A DNA stretch of 64,000 nt, from the NCBI RefSeq assembly GCF_006149005.1, contig NZ_VBSL01000005.1:62338-126337 (forward strand). Direction: 5' to 3'. Positions 8,996-17,797 of the stretch are shown here, one piece after another. The DNA comes from Larkinella sp. C7. GTDB lineage: Bacteria > Bacteroidota > Bacteroidia > Cytophagales > Spirosomataceae. Every line of letters begins with the position of its first letter. Position 1 is the stretch's first letter. A program made the translations under genes and the position numbers. The notes under the pieces are model-generated. The model did not search any database and had not been told where the DNA came from. It saw nothing but the letters and a program-made list of their open reading frames with translations.

Positions 8996-10165
8996 TTATT
9001 TCACAGCCGCCTGCTCGCGTTTGAACAGCTCGACCAGCGTATCAACGGCATAATCCACTTCTTCGACAGTATTGTATTTGCTGAACGAAAACCGGATGGC
9101 TCCCCGCTCGGCATCGTTGTGGGGCAGAGCCGAAAGCACGTGGGAGCCGAGGTTGGAACCACTGGTGCAGGCGCTGCCGCCCGAAGCCGAGATGCCCGCA
9201 ATGTCGAGGTTGAACAGCAGCATATCGCTCATTTCGGACGACGGCAGACCGACGTTCAAAACCGTATACAAACTTTCGGAGAGATTAGCCGACAGCCCAT
9301 TGAACGATACGCCATCCAGCCGTTCGCGCAGTTGACCAATCATCCGGCTTTTCAGACTTTCGATGTACTGCCGGTGGCTTTCCATCTCGGCATACGCAAT
9401 TTCCAGCGCTTTGGCCAGCCCCACAATCCCATAGACATTTTCAGTTCCGCCCCGCATGTTGCGCTCCTGCGAACCGCCGTGAATAAACGGATGAATCGGG
9501 CCACGACCGGATTTGGTATGCGCATTCACGTACAGAAAACCGACGCCTTTGGGGCCGTGGAATTTATGGGCGGCACCGACGATAAAATCGACCGGAAGCT
9601 GCTGTAAATCATGCCGATAATGGCCCATCGTCTGTACCGTATCGGAATGAAAAACCGCTTTGTGTTCCTGACAAAGCCGGCCAACCGTTTCCAGATCGAG
9701 CAGGTTGCCGATCTCGTTGTTGCCGTGCATCAGCGACACGAGGGTGTTGGGATGCGCCCGGAGCAATTCTTCCAGATGCAACAGATTGATGCGTCCCGCT
9801 TCATCCACTTCCACCAGATTCAGCTTGACCGCACCCTGCTTATGCAGGTGTTCGAGCGTGTGCAGCACGGCGTGGTGTTCGAGCGGAGACGTGATGGCAT
9901 GCGTTAACCCGTAGGTTTCGATGGAACTGCGGATGGCGGTATTATCGGCTTCGGTTCCACCCGAGGTAAAGAATATTTCGGCCGGGGACGTGTTGAGTAG
10001 CGTAGCGACGGTTTTGCGGGCCCGCTCGATGGCCGTCCGGACTTTCCGTCCGTGGGAATGAATCGAAGAAGGATTGCCGAATTCCTCAGTCATGAGCGGA
10101 AGCATGGCTTCCAGCACCTCCGGGTCGAGTCGGGTGGTGGCGGCATTGTCAAAGTAAGCGCGCAT
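8996..10165 (-). CDS. Cysteine desulfurase (IscS/NifS family)
   Basis: A 389-residue class V aminotransferase-fold PLP enzyme. YFDNAATT begins the protein, FTSGGTEADN binds PLP, HKFHGPKGVGF carries the Schiff-base lysine and SGGSACTSGS carries the persulfide-forming cysteine in a short, IscS-like flexible loop. It removes sulfur from cysteine for Fe-S cluster, tRNA thiolation or cofactor synthesis. No IscU, SufU or thiolase partner is adjacent, so the sulfur acceptor is not evident. It has its own promoter-like boxes at 10188-10218 and a long inverted repeat at its 3' end. Confidence 0.9.
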   Translation of the reverse strand: MRAYFDNAATTRLDPEVLEAMLPLMTEEFGNPSSIHSHGRKVRTAIERARKTVATLLNTSPAEIFFTSGGTEADNTAIRSSIETYGLTHAITSPLEHHAVLHTLEHLHKQGAVKLNLVEVDEAGRINLLHLEELLRAHPNTLVSLMHGNNEIGNLLDLETVGRLCQEHKAVFHSDTVQTMGHYRHDLQQLPVDFIVGAAHKFHGPKGVGFLYVNAHTKSGRGPIHPFIHGGSQERNMRGGTENVYGIVGLAKALEIAYAEMESHRQYIESLKSRMIGQLRERLDGVSFNGLSANLSESLYTVLNVGLPSSEMSDMLLFNLDIAGISASGGSACTSGSNLGSHVLSALPHNDAERGAIRFSFSKYNTVEEVDYAVDTLVELFKREQAAVK

Positions 10166-10187
10166 TGTGATGTTGTGTAATACACCA

Positions 10188-10218
10188 CAAAGGTACTAAA
10201 TTAGAAATTGCCCCCAAC
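10188..10218 (-). promoter_or_regulatory. Bacteroidota-type promoter for cysteine desulfurase
   Basis: On the minus strand TACCTTTG (10195-10188) matches TAnnTTTG, and TTGG (10218-10215) lies 19 bases upstream as the -33 box. The start codon is 22 bases downstream of the -7 box. Confidence 0.55.
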
Positions 10219-10252
10219 CTCCGAATCGGGCTGGGGGTGAATCGGATGCCGA

Positions 10253-11662
10253 TTATAACTTGGCTGCAATCACTTCTTTAATATCCGAAATGATTTTGTT
10301 GGCCAGGTAATCCGCCGTTGAAAGCGTATCGGATTCGGAGTAAATCCGGATGATGGGCTCGGTATTGGATTTGCGCAGATGCACCCACTCTTTGTCGAAT
10401 TCGATCTTGACACCGTCGATGGTGTTGATGGGATTTTTGGCGTATTTGGCCTTGATCCGGTCCAGCACTGCGTCGACGTTGATGTCTGGCGTCAGTTCAA
10501 TCTTATTTTTGGAGATGTAATAATTCGGGTACGTTCGGCGCAGCATCGATGCCGATTTGCCAAATTTGGCCAGGTGTGTCAGGAAAAGGGCAATCCCCAC
10601 CAGCGCATCACGGCCCAGATGCAGATCCGGATAGATAATACCGCCGTTGCCTTCACCACCGATGGCCGCATCGACTTCTTTCATCATTTCCACCACATTG
10701 ACTTCACCAACCGCCGAAGCCGAATGCTTTCCACCATATTTTTGCGTCACATCGCGCAGGGCGACCGTCGACGACAGGTTCGAAACCGTGTTGCCCGGTT
10801 TTTGATCCGCCGACCGGTTTTTCAGCACATAATCCGCCACGGCCACCAGCGTGTATTCTTCACCAAACGGAGAACCGTCTTCGCAGATGAGTGCCAGCCG
10901 GTCGACATCGGGATCGACTACAATGCCGAGATCGTATTCGTTTTTCTCAATTTCGACAATGATGTCGCGCAGGTTTTCGGGCAGCGGTTCCGGATTGTGG
11001 GCAAACTGACCCGTGGGTTCGCAGTGCAGTCGCTGAATCGATTCCACGCCCAGGGCCTCCAGCAACATCGGAACGACAATACCACCAGTTGAGTTGACGG
11101 CGTCGACGATGAGCCTGAATTTTCGGGCCGCAATGGCTTCCCTGTCGACCAGCGGCAGGGCCAGAATGGCGTCGATGTGCTTTTGAAGCCAGGTGTCGTC
11201 GGTTCGGTAGGAGCCTAATTTCTTGACGTCCACAAAGTCGAACGCTTCCGATTCGGCTATTGCCAGCACGTCGGTGCCATTTTCTTCGGAAATAAATTCC
11301 CCTTTCTCGTTCAGCAACTTGAGTGCATTCCACTGAATCGGGTTGTGGCTGGCCGTCAGGATAATCCCACCGGCGGCTTTCTCACCCGTCACGGCCAGTT
11401 CAACCGTTGGCGTAGTCGATAAACCCAGATCGATCACATTCAGCCCCAGCCCCTGAAGGGTGGCGGCTACCAGCTTTGAAACCATCTCACCCGACAACCG
11501 ACCATCCCGCCCAATCACGACCGTGCGGTTATCGGGATGGCGTTGCCGTACCCACTGTCCGTACGCTGCTGCAAACTTCACTACATCCAGGGGTGTAAGG
11601 CCATCGCCACTACGCCCACCAATGGTTCCACGAATTCCGGAAATCGACTTTATTAATGCCAC
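10253..11662 (-). CDS. glmM: Phosphoglucosamine mutase-like phosphohexomutase
   Basis: A 469-residue alpha-D-phosphohexomutase with all four family signatures in order: catalytic serine Ser105 in TASHNP, metal loop DPDVDRL, sugar-recognition loop GEGNGG and phosphate loop RKSNTEPIIRIY. GlmM interconverts glucosamine-6-P and glucosamine-1-P for UDP-GlcNAc and peptidoglycan synthesis. The opening ISGIRGTIGG and the metal loop fit the phosphoglucosamine/phosphomannomutase class common in Bacteroidota. A phosphomannomutase role cannot be excluded, because this clade is often bifunctional. It runs co-directionally downstream of the transglutaminase gene, with a 177-base gap. Confidence 0.82.
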   Translation of the reverse strand: MALIKSISGIRGTIGGRSGDGLTPLDVVKFAAAYGQWVRQRHPDNRTVVIGRDGRLSGEMVSKLVAATLQGLGLNVIDLGLSTTPTVELAVTGEKAAGGIILTASHNPIQWNALKLLNEKGEFISEENGTDVLAIAESEAFDFVDVKKLGSYRTDDTWLQKHIDAILALPLVDREAIAARKFRLIVDAVNSTGGIVVPMLLEALGVESIQRLHCEPTGQFAHNPEPLPENLRDIIVEIEKNEYDLGIVVDPDVDRLALICEDGSPFGEEYTLVAVADYVLKNRSADQKPGNTVSNLSSTVALRDVTQKYGGKHSASAVGEVNVVEMMKEVDAAIGGEGNGGIIYPDLHLGRDALVGIALFLTHLAKFGKSASMLRRTYPNYYISKNKIELTPDINVDAVLDRIKAKYAKNPINTIDGVKIEFDKEWVHLRKSNTEPIIRIYSESDTLSTADYLANKIISDIKEVIAAKL

Positions 11663-11839
11663 GTTGAAAGAAATAATGAATATACTGAATGGTTTACGTA
11701 TAAATGGTTTTATTTATTGAATGGCTTGATTATTAAACAATTACTCAATTGTAACGAATGTATAATCCTTTTTGCCATCCACCCATTTCCAACCACGCAG
11801 CCATTGAAACAAAGATAACTTCTTTTTCCGATCCTCAGC

Positions 11840-12682
11840 CTATTCGGTTCCGGTTATCGAAACGGTCGTCGTCATGGTCGAGCGGGCCTGCCCCCGAAAC
11901 GTACCGGCTAAAGGGGCCAGCCGATCGTGGAAAAAGGATGCCGCCAGGAAAACATGGTGATTGATGACCACCGAGCCTTCCGTCGGATCGAAACCGCGCC
12001 AGCCCGCACCGGGCAAATATACCTCGGCCCAGGCGTGGAGTTCGTGGTCCTGCTGCGGATTTCCGTATAGATACCCACTTACGAACCGGGCAGCCAGCCC
12101 AATGCTCCGACAGGCCGCAATGTACAAGACGGCGTAATCACGGCAGGAGCCTTTGCGCGAAATCAGCGTCATCTCGGCGGACGTCGCCGGTCCTTCATCG
12201 CGGGTTTCATACACAAAATTATTGCGGATTGTCGTGCAGAGGTGCGACAGAAACGGTACGGTTTGCCATTTGGCTTCCGACGCGATCTGCCGGGCATATT
12301 GTTCGACAAGCGTGGTGACGGCGGTTCGTTCGAGATACGGTTCCAGCATTTTCCGGTCGGCGTCCGAATAATTGAACGGGATGCGCTGCGTTTCGAACGG
12401 AAACAGAAAAAAGTCGTAGGCGTTGTACAGGTCCGATTCGATTTCCGTCTCGGCCCTCACGACCAGCGTATCGGTCTGGCTGGTGAAATAAATCACTTGC
12501 TGCGTGTTGCCTTCGATATCGACATTGCTGACCAGCTTGCTGGGCAGCGGATCAATGTGCAGCGTGTAGTGGTTTAGCCGTTGGTGCGGGTAAATTTTGG
12601 GGTATAAATACAGGGTATGCGGTTCCAGAGATACCGCTGCTGAATAGTCATACCGGAGTTCATGCCTTACCCGAAGTTTCAT
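11840..12682 (-). CDS. Transglutaminase-like cysteine protease of the Anbu cluster
   Basis: A 280-residue cytoplasmic protein with an N-terminal Bact_transglu_N beta-domain (MKLRVRHELRYDYSAAVSL) and a transglutaminase core. The catalytic triad is visible as Cys in GSCRDYAV, His in LHAWAEVYLP and Asp in FDPTEG. This family is regularly found beside the Anbu proteasome-like protease together with an alpha-E protein and a circularly permuted ATP-grasp protein. Here only the protease neighbour remains, 36 bases upstream on the same strand. Proteolytic or amide-transfer activity is inferred from the intact triad. The substrate is unknown. Confidence 0.85.
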   Translation of the reverse strand: MKLRVRHELRYDYSAAVSLEPHTLYLYPKIYPHQRLNHYTLHIDPLPSKLVSNVDIEGNTQQVIYFTSQTDTLVVRAETEIESDLYNAYDFFLFPFETQRIPFNYSDADRKMLEPYLERTAVTTLVEQYARQIASEAKWQTVPFLSHLCTTIRNNFVYETRDEGPATSAEMTLISRKGSCRDYAVLYIAACRSIGLAARFVSGYLYGNPQQDHELHAWAEVYLPGAGWRGFDPTEGSVVINHHVFLAASFFHDRLAPLAGTFRGQARSTMTTTVSITGTE

Positions 12683-12718
12683 TGGTGCGTAGAGGTGGTT
12701 AACGCGTGGCTTTCCGAA

Positions 12719-13444
12719 TTAGAGTATTTTGTCAAATATGGGATTCATCCAGGCCGTTGGGAGTTTACGAACTGAATTGTTCAGTAACGCACTCCACTGG
12801 TTCGACACGCCTTCCATATCTTCTTTTTCGAGTCGGTGCTCGGTCAGATGAAAACTATCTTTCGCGTATACCACCACATCGAGTGGATAATCCACGTCAT
12901 TGGCGCTGACCCGCGTGGCATCAAACGCCAGGAAGCCCATTTTCAGAGCATCCTGCAGGGAGGATTCGTAGGTCAGATTCCGGTACAACAGCGGTTTTCC
13001 GTAGCCCGAATTGCCGATGATCTTGAACGGAGAACCGTGGTCGACTTCCACCCAGTTTCCTTCCGGATAGAGCAGAAAAAGTTTGTGTTCTTCGTCGTCT
13101 TCCAGTTGCCCGCCCACAATGGCGTTCAGATTAAAGTGCATGCCGGACGCTTCCAGCGCGGCTTTATCTTCAATGGCCACGCGCCTGACCTGCTCACCGA
13201 AGGCATTCACCGCCTTGTACAATTTGTTGAAGGACCGGTCTTTCTCCCCAATCACTTCCCGAAAGTAGGTGATGGCCTTGTCGCGGACGGAGCGCAGCCC
13301 GGAGGTCATGATGAACAGAGAGTGATTTTCCAGTTCGTGAACCGAAATCTTACGATTACTCGAAACTTCGGAGCCGGAGGTAAGTCGGGTGTCGGCAATG
13401 GCGACTAAGCCGGAGGCTACTTTGATACCTAAACAATACGTCAT
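12719..13444 (-). CDS. Anbu-type proteasome-like peptidase
   Basis: A 241-residue T1-family peptidase. The N-terminus MTYCLGIKVASGLVAIADTR puts the catalytic Thr at position 2 after Met removal, as in Anbu (ancestral beta-subunit), and the DTR and IVGGQ segments match the family. Anbu proteins assemble into open rings or helices, and the linked transglutaminase is thought to act with them. A TATATTTG box on the minus strand at 13484-13477 lies 33 bases before the start codon and is a plausible -7 element for this two-gene unit. Confidence 0.88.
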   Translation of the reverse strand: MTYCLGIKVASGLVAIADTRLTSGSEVSSNRKISVHELENHSLFIMTSGLRSVRDKAITYFREVIGEKDRSFNKLYKAVNAFGEQVRRVAIEDKAALEASGMHFNLNAIVGGQLEDDEEHKLFLLYPEGNWVEVDHGSPFKIIGNSGYGKPLLYRNLTYESSLQDALKMGFLAFDATRVSANDVDYPLDVVVYAKDSFHLTEHRLEKEDMEGVSNQWSALLNNSVRKLPTAWMNPIFDKIL

Positions 13445-13696
13445 TGAATCTGTAAACTACAAGCTATGGCGAATGGCAAATATACACGTTTCCGAAATTT
13501 GCCCCCCGATTTAAACCGGTTTTTACAAAAACAACTCGTTTTTGTTTTGACAAGGCAGTGGAAAACAGCAAAAGATCAGGTCTGGATTAAAAATTACCGG
13601 ACTTTAAAAAAGGGTTTGTTACTTGCGTATCGGATGCGGTACGGCTACTTTGCCGGGTCGCAATAACCGAAAACAATCCCTCCAAAACGAATAAAT

Positions 13697-14371
13697 ATGA
13701 AAAAAGAATCGCTGGCTGATGCGCCCAAATACCGGTTCTGGAAACAACAGGCCGAAACCAACGGACTGACCATCAACAAAATAGACGAGTTTTACATCCG
13801 CCGACGCCACAACGGCGAGGTACTTTTCGCCATGCTGGAAGTGGATGCCAACACACCGGAAGGCGACAAAATACCACCCGCGCTATTTCTGAAAGGCCAC
13901 GCAGCGTCGGTGCTGGTGTGCCTAATCGACCAGGAAACGAAGGAGAAATACGTGGTGCTGGTGCGCCAACGGCGGATCTGCGACGGCTCACACACCTACG
14001 AACATCCGGCGGGCATGGTCGACGCGTCCGATGACCCGCAGGAGGTGGCTGCCCGCGAGGTGGGCGAAGAAATCGGTCTGGATGTCAAACCGGAGGAGTT
14101 GACCAAACTCAACAACCGGCTCTGGTTTCCCAGCACCGGCACCAGCGACGAAGCCATGCATTATTTCTTTGTGGAGCGCGAACTGCCGCGCCAGCAAATC
14201 ATGGATTTTCACCACAAGGACATGGGTGTGGCCTCCGAATTGGAACGCATTACCACTGCCGTAACGACCTTGCCCGAAGCCCACAAGCTCATCACCAACA
14301 TCAACGGGCTGCTGATTCACTTTTTATACCTCCACGCGGTGGGTGATTATGACACCATGAAGTTGCTGTAA
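13697..14371 (+). CDS. NUDIX hydrolase
   Basis: A 224-residue NUDIX protein. The NUDIX box starts at the G of AGMVDASDDPQEVAA and ends REVGEEIGL. All catalytic positions of REUXEEXGU are present, but the first conserved Glu (seven positions into the motif) is Asp. Long N- and C-terminal extensions flank the box, and the upstream LVRQRRICDGSHTYEHPAG resembles the ADP-ribose/NDP-sugar pyrophosphatase subgroup. That substrate assignment is tentative. The gene stands alone, about 130 bases before tRNA-Arg. Confidence 0.85.
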   Translation: MKKESLADAPKYRFWKQQAETNGLTINKIDEFYIRRRHNGEVLFAMLEVDANTPEGDKIPPALFLKGHAASVLVCLIDQETKEKYVVLVRQRRICDGSHTYEHPAGMVDASDDPQEVAAREVGEEIGLDVKPEELTKLNNRLWFPSTGTSDEAMHYFFVERELPRQQIMDFHHKDMGVASELERITTAVTTLPEAHKLITNINGLLIHFLYLHAVGDYDTMKLL

Positions 14372-14436
14372 GTGAGGGAGAAAGGCGCCAAGGCTCCCAA
14401 AAAAAGGGGCAAATGAATAAAAAAGAAAAAGCCGGG

Positions 14437-14469
14437 CTTGCGAAAAAGGCATAACAATCACTATATTTG
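14437..14469 (+). promoter_or_regulatory. Bacteroidota-type promoter for tRNA-Arg
   Basis: TATATTTG (14462-14469) matches TAnnTTTG. TTG at 14437-14439 lies 22 bases upstream as the -33 element. The predicted transcript would start about 23 bases before the mature tRNA 5' end. Confidence 0.6.
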
Positions 14470-14498
14470 CAACCCGAAACGGGCAGTAGCCCGCGAAT

Positions 14499-14570
14499 GG
14501 ACCCGTAGTTCAATGGATAGAATTTCGGTTTCCGGTACCGACGATAGGGGTTCGAATCCCTTCGGGTTCA
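14499..14570 (+). tRNA. tRNA-Arg (anticodon CCG)
   Basis: The cloverleaf is complete. The acceptor GGACCCG pairs with CGGGTTC, with discriminator A at 14570. The D arm GTTC/GAAT closes with a wobble pair. The anticodon stem TCGGT/ACCGA presents loop TTCCGGT with anticodon CCG at positions 34-36. The T arm AGGGG/CCCTT encloses TTCGAAT. No CCA is encoded, so it must be added post-transcriptionally. Confidence 0.93.
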
Positions 14571-14574
14571 CGAT

Positions 14575-14609
14575 AAGCCTTCTACGATAGCGTAGAGGGC
14601 TTTTTCATT
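14575..14609 (+). terminator. Terminator after tRNA-Arg
   Basis: AAGCCTTCTACG pairs with CGTAGAGGGCTT with a small internal mismatch, followed by a T-rich tract starting five bases after the tRNA. Confidence 0.8.
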
Positions 14610-14627
14610 TTTATTCAGGATCACTAA

Positions 14628-14909
14628 GCCTGCACCTACAACGCAGCAAATTCGATTTGCCACCCTTTTCCTGTAGGGAAATTAATCACATGCGCTAAAC
14701 CGCAGCAGCCGAAGAGTGCCCTCAAAACGGCAGATTACAACGATTACATTCTGGAAAGTAGTAGATTGGACAAATCAACGCCTGAGTTAAAAATAGTCTA
14801 CCCATTGCCGATAAATTTTAAAGAAATGTACGCAGACTTTGAAGATGGAAAGTCACATCTCCTTCATCTGTTTTTGGAAGGTTCTTCCTTAGTAAGCATC
14901 CCGAACTAA
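14628..14909 (+). pseudogene. Possible gene remnant without a start codon
   Basis: The 608 bases between the tRNA terminator and the next gene contain no intact ORF. One frame is open for 94 codons from 14628 to the stop at 14907 and reads like protein, with KTADYNDYILESSRLDK and later YADFEDGKSHLLHLFLEG. It has no ATG until codon 65 and no recognisable family. It could be the 3' end of a decayed gene or chance. The remaining 300 bases up to 15217 are A/T-rich and show nothing else that I can support. Confidence 0.25.
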
Positions 14910-15217
14910 AGTAATGTGGTCCATTCTAGTTTAAATTTTCACATGCATTGTTTTTACGTATGTGACCTTGAAAACGTTACCGGCTTCCATATGACAATAG
15001 TAAGGCCGTTCGAGGTCATATATTTACCATAATAGCATCAAAAATTCAACGTATTCAGTAAACTGTCAGTCAATTTGGCTCGTTTCGATAAGAAGTGAGC
15101 CTGGCAGATTATTTCTATATACATTCTGAATTTTATAGAATGTACCTTCCAACTTTTGAACATATATTAGGGTCATAATTCTATTCGTAGCCAACTATTC
15201 ACTAAATTTTATTTCCG

Positions 15218-16063
15218 ATGAAGCTACTTTTTACCCGCTTTGCAATTCCTGGGACTTTTTTATTTCTGTTTGGTTCCTGTTCAGTGCAGGACCATTTGGT
15301 ACCCGCTACAAGCCAACAATGTAAGATTGCGGATATGGTCTACCAAAGCTCCACGATCGACCTGAAAAATCCAAAAGAGAACCTTGAAATCGATGGGCAA
15401 AAGATTGAGATAGGGATTTATGCACACGAGCAGTACGAATATGACGACCAGGGCCGGGTCACCAAAGTGAGTTATCTGCCAACGCCCACGCAATTAAAGG
15501 ATGTCCGGACAGACCGCTACGAATATCCCGCCAATCAAATCGTCCATAGCATAACGTACCCAAACGGCTCGGAAAGCAAATCTACCGCTACGGTCAATGA
15601 GCACGGCAATACTGTAAATCCTACCTCCTCCTATCAATACGAGTATAACTCCGATGGGTTTATTGTGAAATCTACGTTTCCTTATTCCTGGAACAAACAA
15701 TCGTTTGGTGATGGCGTAGCGGAGTATACAATAGAGAATGGTAACATCGTCAAATATACAACCTACCAACCCCAGTCAGGTCTTAAAAGTACCACTCTCT
15801 ATGAATATGATCTTTCCAAACCCAACCTTCCTTCGATTTATTGGTTTGCCGTAAAAAAAAGCAAAAATCTTCTTACCCGAATGACACTTTATTACGGTTC
15901 CAGCCCGGCAAACGGGTCCTTCCTTTTTGAATACCATTATACCTTCGACAGCAATGGCCAGGTAAAGCGTCAAGTTGAAGTCGATTATACTTACGCGGCT
16001 AACGGTTCGAAAAGCAGGACCTCTGTTCAGGTAATCGATTATACTATTAATTGCAAAGAGTAG
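15218..16063 (+). CDS. Lipoprotein with YD-like repeats, unknown function
   Basis: A 281-residue lipoprotein. The signal peptide ends with the lipobox FGSC at residues 22-25, so it should be anchored in the membrane facing the periplasm or cell surface. The body has several tyrosine-rich units of the form Y-x(n)-G-x-V/I-x-K (YDDQGRVTKVSY, YNSDGFIVKS, YTFDSNGQVKRQ), loosely like the YD/RHS-type or DUF4595-type beta-strand repeats of Bacteroidota surface proteins. It is AT-richer than its housekeeping neighbours. It is monocistronic, with a strong terminator 15 bases after the stop. Confidence 0.6.
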   Translation: MKLLFTRFAIPGTFLFLFGSCSVQDHLVPATSQQCKIADMVYQSSTIDLKNPKENLEIDGQKIEIGIYAHEQYEYDDQGRVTKVSYLPTPTQLKDVRTDRYEYPANQIVHSITYPNGSESKSTATVNEHGNTVNPTSSYQYEYNSDGFIVKSTFPYSWNKQSFGDGVAEYTIENGNIVKYTTYQPQSGLKSTTLYEYDLSKPNLPSIYWFAVKKSKNLLTRMTLYYGSSPANGSFLFEYHYTFDSNGQVKRQVEVDYTYAANGSKSRTSVQVIDYTINCKE

Positions 16064-16077
16064 GCTTACCATTTAAT

Positions 16078-16116
16078 GATAAAAAAACCGGTTGTGTTAT
16101 AACCGGTTTTTTTATC
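16078..16116. terminator. Perfect bidirectional intrinsic terminator
   Basis: GATAAAAAAACCGGTT pairs perfectly with AACCGGTTTTTTTATC around a 7-base loop, with A and T runs on the two sides. It closes the lipoprotein gene at 15218. Confidence 0.88.
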
Positions 16117-16215
16117 GCAGCTTTCTTGACTGATAATAATTATCTAGTTTTCAGCTTTCTTATACCTGGCCATACCATTTTAAGCTCATGTTGATCACCC
16201 CTCTAGCACCGTGAA

Positions 16216-16562
16216 ATGATCAACCTTCTCTTCTCTCTACTGATCGCAACGTTGCTGGTATCCTGTACCAAGAGAGACATTACGCCAGATTGCGGTTGTG
16301 ACAGCACGTTTTATCAAGAATTATCCAAGGTGAAAGCCGCTTATTCAAGAATGGCACCTTTCATTATATTGATCCTCAGAATTCCAATCATATCGTACCA
16401 ATAGAGCTTTGTGATCCTACTTTAGCCGATCCTGCTTGGCAACCTTTCACTGAGTACAGGTTTATTCTTCGTGGTCAAAAGAAGTACTCCTGTCACATAC
16501 CAGGTGTAGATAATTTTACGACTGTATTTCGGCTGGTCTTTACTCAGATCATAAAAGAATAA
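16216..16562 (+). pseudogene. Small lipoprotein gene with one-base frameshift
   Basis: The first frame encodes 62 residues beginning with a lipoprotein signal (LLVSCTKRD) and then drifts into a hydrophobic tail. From about 16346 the +1-shifted frame stays open to the stop at 16560 and reads as normal protein (NGTFHYIDPQNSNHIVPIEL, later YRFILRGQKKYSCHIPG). Adding one A in the CAAGA at 16346-16350 joins both halves into a 115-residue lipoprotein. This is therefore either a recent single-base deletion or a sequence error. No family is recognised, and it sits in a cluster of small lipoproteins. Confidence 0.65.
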
Positions 16563-16660
16563 AATACGATGATGCTCGGTTTTTGTGGTATTATTGAGTT
16601 ATCAAAGTCTGATTTTTCCGTTTCTCCAGACTCTTTTTTAACTAGACTTATGTAAAGGAA

Positions 16661-17797
16661 TCATTTATAATACCCCCAAACTTCCCGATTCTTAGCCACG
16701 TCTTTCCCCATTACCTGGTTGACTACCAATTCATCTAACACCGTACGTCCTTCCAAAAGATCCGTCGACAAGGTATTTACCGGCACGAATTTCGTTCGCT
16801 TATCCAATGCCGTGGTAAACATAAAGGTCACCGGTAAAGCGTACCGACCTGCATACTCCGATTTGGTTTTAGTCAGATTACTTAAAGCTTTTGTAACCTC
16901 TTCCCCAAATCCAAACCCGACATTTTCCGGACTTAGTAATTGGACGTTAGCCAGTTGCCCCGCCTTTGTGATCTCAAAACCGACATACACCCGAGCGTAT
17001 ACCTGTGCATTCCAGGCCCGTGCGGGATACTTGATGTGCGTCCTAAGCAGGTCTTTAAAAACAGCATCCGTAGACAAGGAGGTTGAATTGAGTTGAGCTG
17101 CTACCCTCAAAGAATCATACAGACCCACGACATTGATTACCTGTTCGACGGTAAGCTGCCTGTTCGGCAGTTTGGAATCAAGGATGTCTTTTTGATCCTC
17201 CAGAACTGAGAGCAGAGCGCTTTTTGTCAAGGTAATGGGTTGGGGGACGGCATCTCCTTTTTGAAGGAAATACCGTTGATCAACCTGATAATAACCGACA
17301 AAGGGGTTGTCTTTATCGTACCCATTACTGATCGACATTTTAACGTAACGGCCTTTCACACTTTTTAAAAGCTTCGTTTGCCCTCCAGTAAGCTCCGTCG
17401 TATACAGCGGGTACTTAATGCCCATTACACTCTTTACCTGACGAATGTACTCAATACCATTAATGACAAATGAATGAGGGGTGACTGTCTTCTCCGTTAA
17501 ATCGCCTTCGAAACGGCACAATACTTCCTGGCTTACTACATTGTAAGCCAGCACGCAAGCGACCGCTTGTCCCGATGGGTCTAAACGAATTCGGCCTTCC
17601 TGCCATACCGGGAAGCTGACATATTCACTGCCTAAAATGGAAACCTGTTTATAGCGCGGGGTAGTTTCAGACGTAAAATTACTTGATTGACACGTCGTGA
17701 TTACTTGCCCATGCACGTCTTTGGTAACCGTACATTGCCCCAGCGCGTTGACAATACTCACATACAGCAAGGTCGAAAAAAGGATAAAGCACTTCAT
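16661..17797 (-). CDS. Secreted protein with C-terminal TonB-like domain
   Basis: A 378-residue exported protein. The signal peptide runs to about residue 20 (VNALGQC). Residues 20-225 form a beta-rich domain shared with the protein at 23803: CTVTKDVHGQVITTC, LGSEYVSFPVWQ, CRFEGD and SALLSVLED are matched there by CVVTQDAQKRVITTC, LGSEYLTFPVWQ, CRFEGD and SVLSVLDD. Residues about 255-330 resemble a TonB C-terminal domain (IKYPARAWNAQVYARVYVGF, then the KAGQLANVQLLSP region). No proline-rich spanner or N-terminal anchor is seen, so it is not a classical TonB. A 63-base leader ending at its start codon recurs upstream of the MFS gene at 23003. Confidence 0.65.
   Translation of the reverse strand: MKCFILFSTLLYVSIVNALGQCTVTKDVHGQVITTCQSSNFTSETTPRYKQVSILGSEYVSFPVWQEGRIRLDPSGQAVACVLAYNVVSQEVLCRFEGDLTEKTVTPHSFVINGIEYIRQVKSVMGIKYPLYTTELTGGQTKLLKSVKGRYVKMSISNGYDKDNPFVGYYQVDQRYFLQKGDAVPQPITLTKSALLSVLEDQKDILDSKLPNRQLTVEQVINVVGLYDSLRVAAQLNSTSLSTDAVFKDLLRTHIKYPARAWNAQVYARVYVGFEITKAGQLANVQLLSPENVGFGFGEEVTKALSNLTKTKSEYAGRYALPVTFMFTTALDKRTKFVPVNTLSTDLLEGRTVLDELVVNQVMGKDVAKNREVWGYYK

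Noticed and set aside
10205-10240. Possible terminator of glmM (CCCCCA/TGGGGG stem)
   Set aside because: The stem is short and interrupted with no real T-tract, and it overlaps the -33 region of the cysteine desulfurase promoter.
13466-13666. 66-codon frame between Anbu and NUDIX genes
   Set aside because: It overlaps a good minus-strand promoter box for the Anbu gene (13477-13484), and the protein resembles nothing I recognise. I could not support it as a gene.
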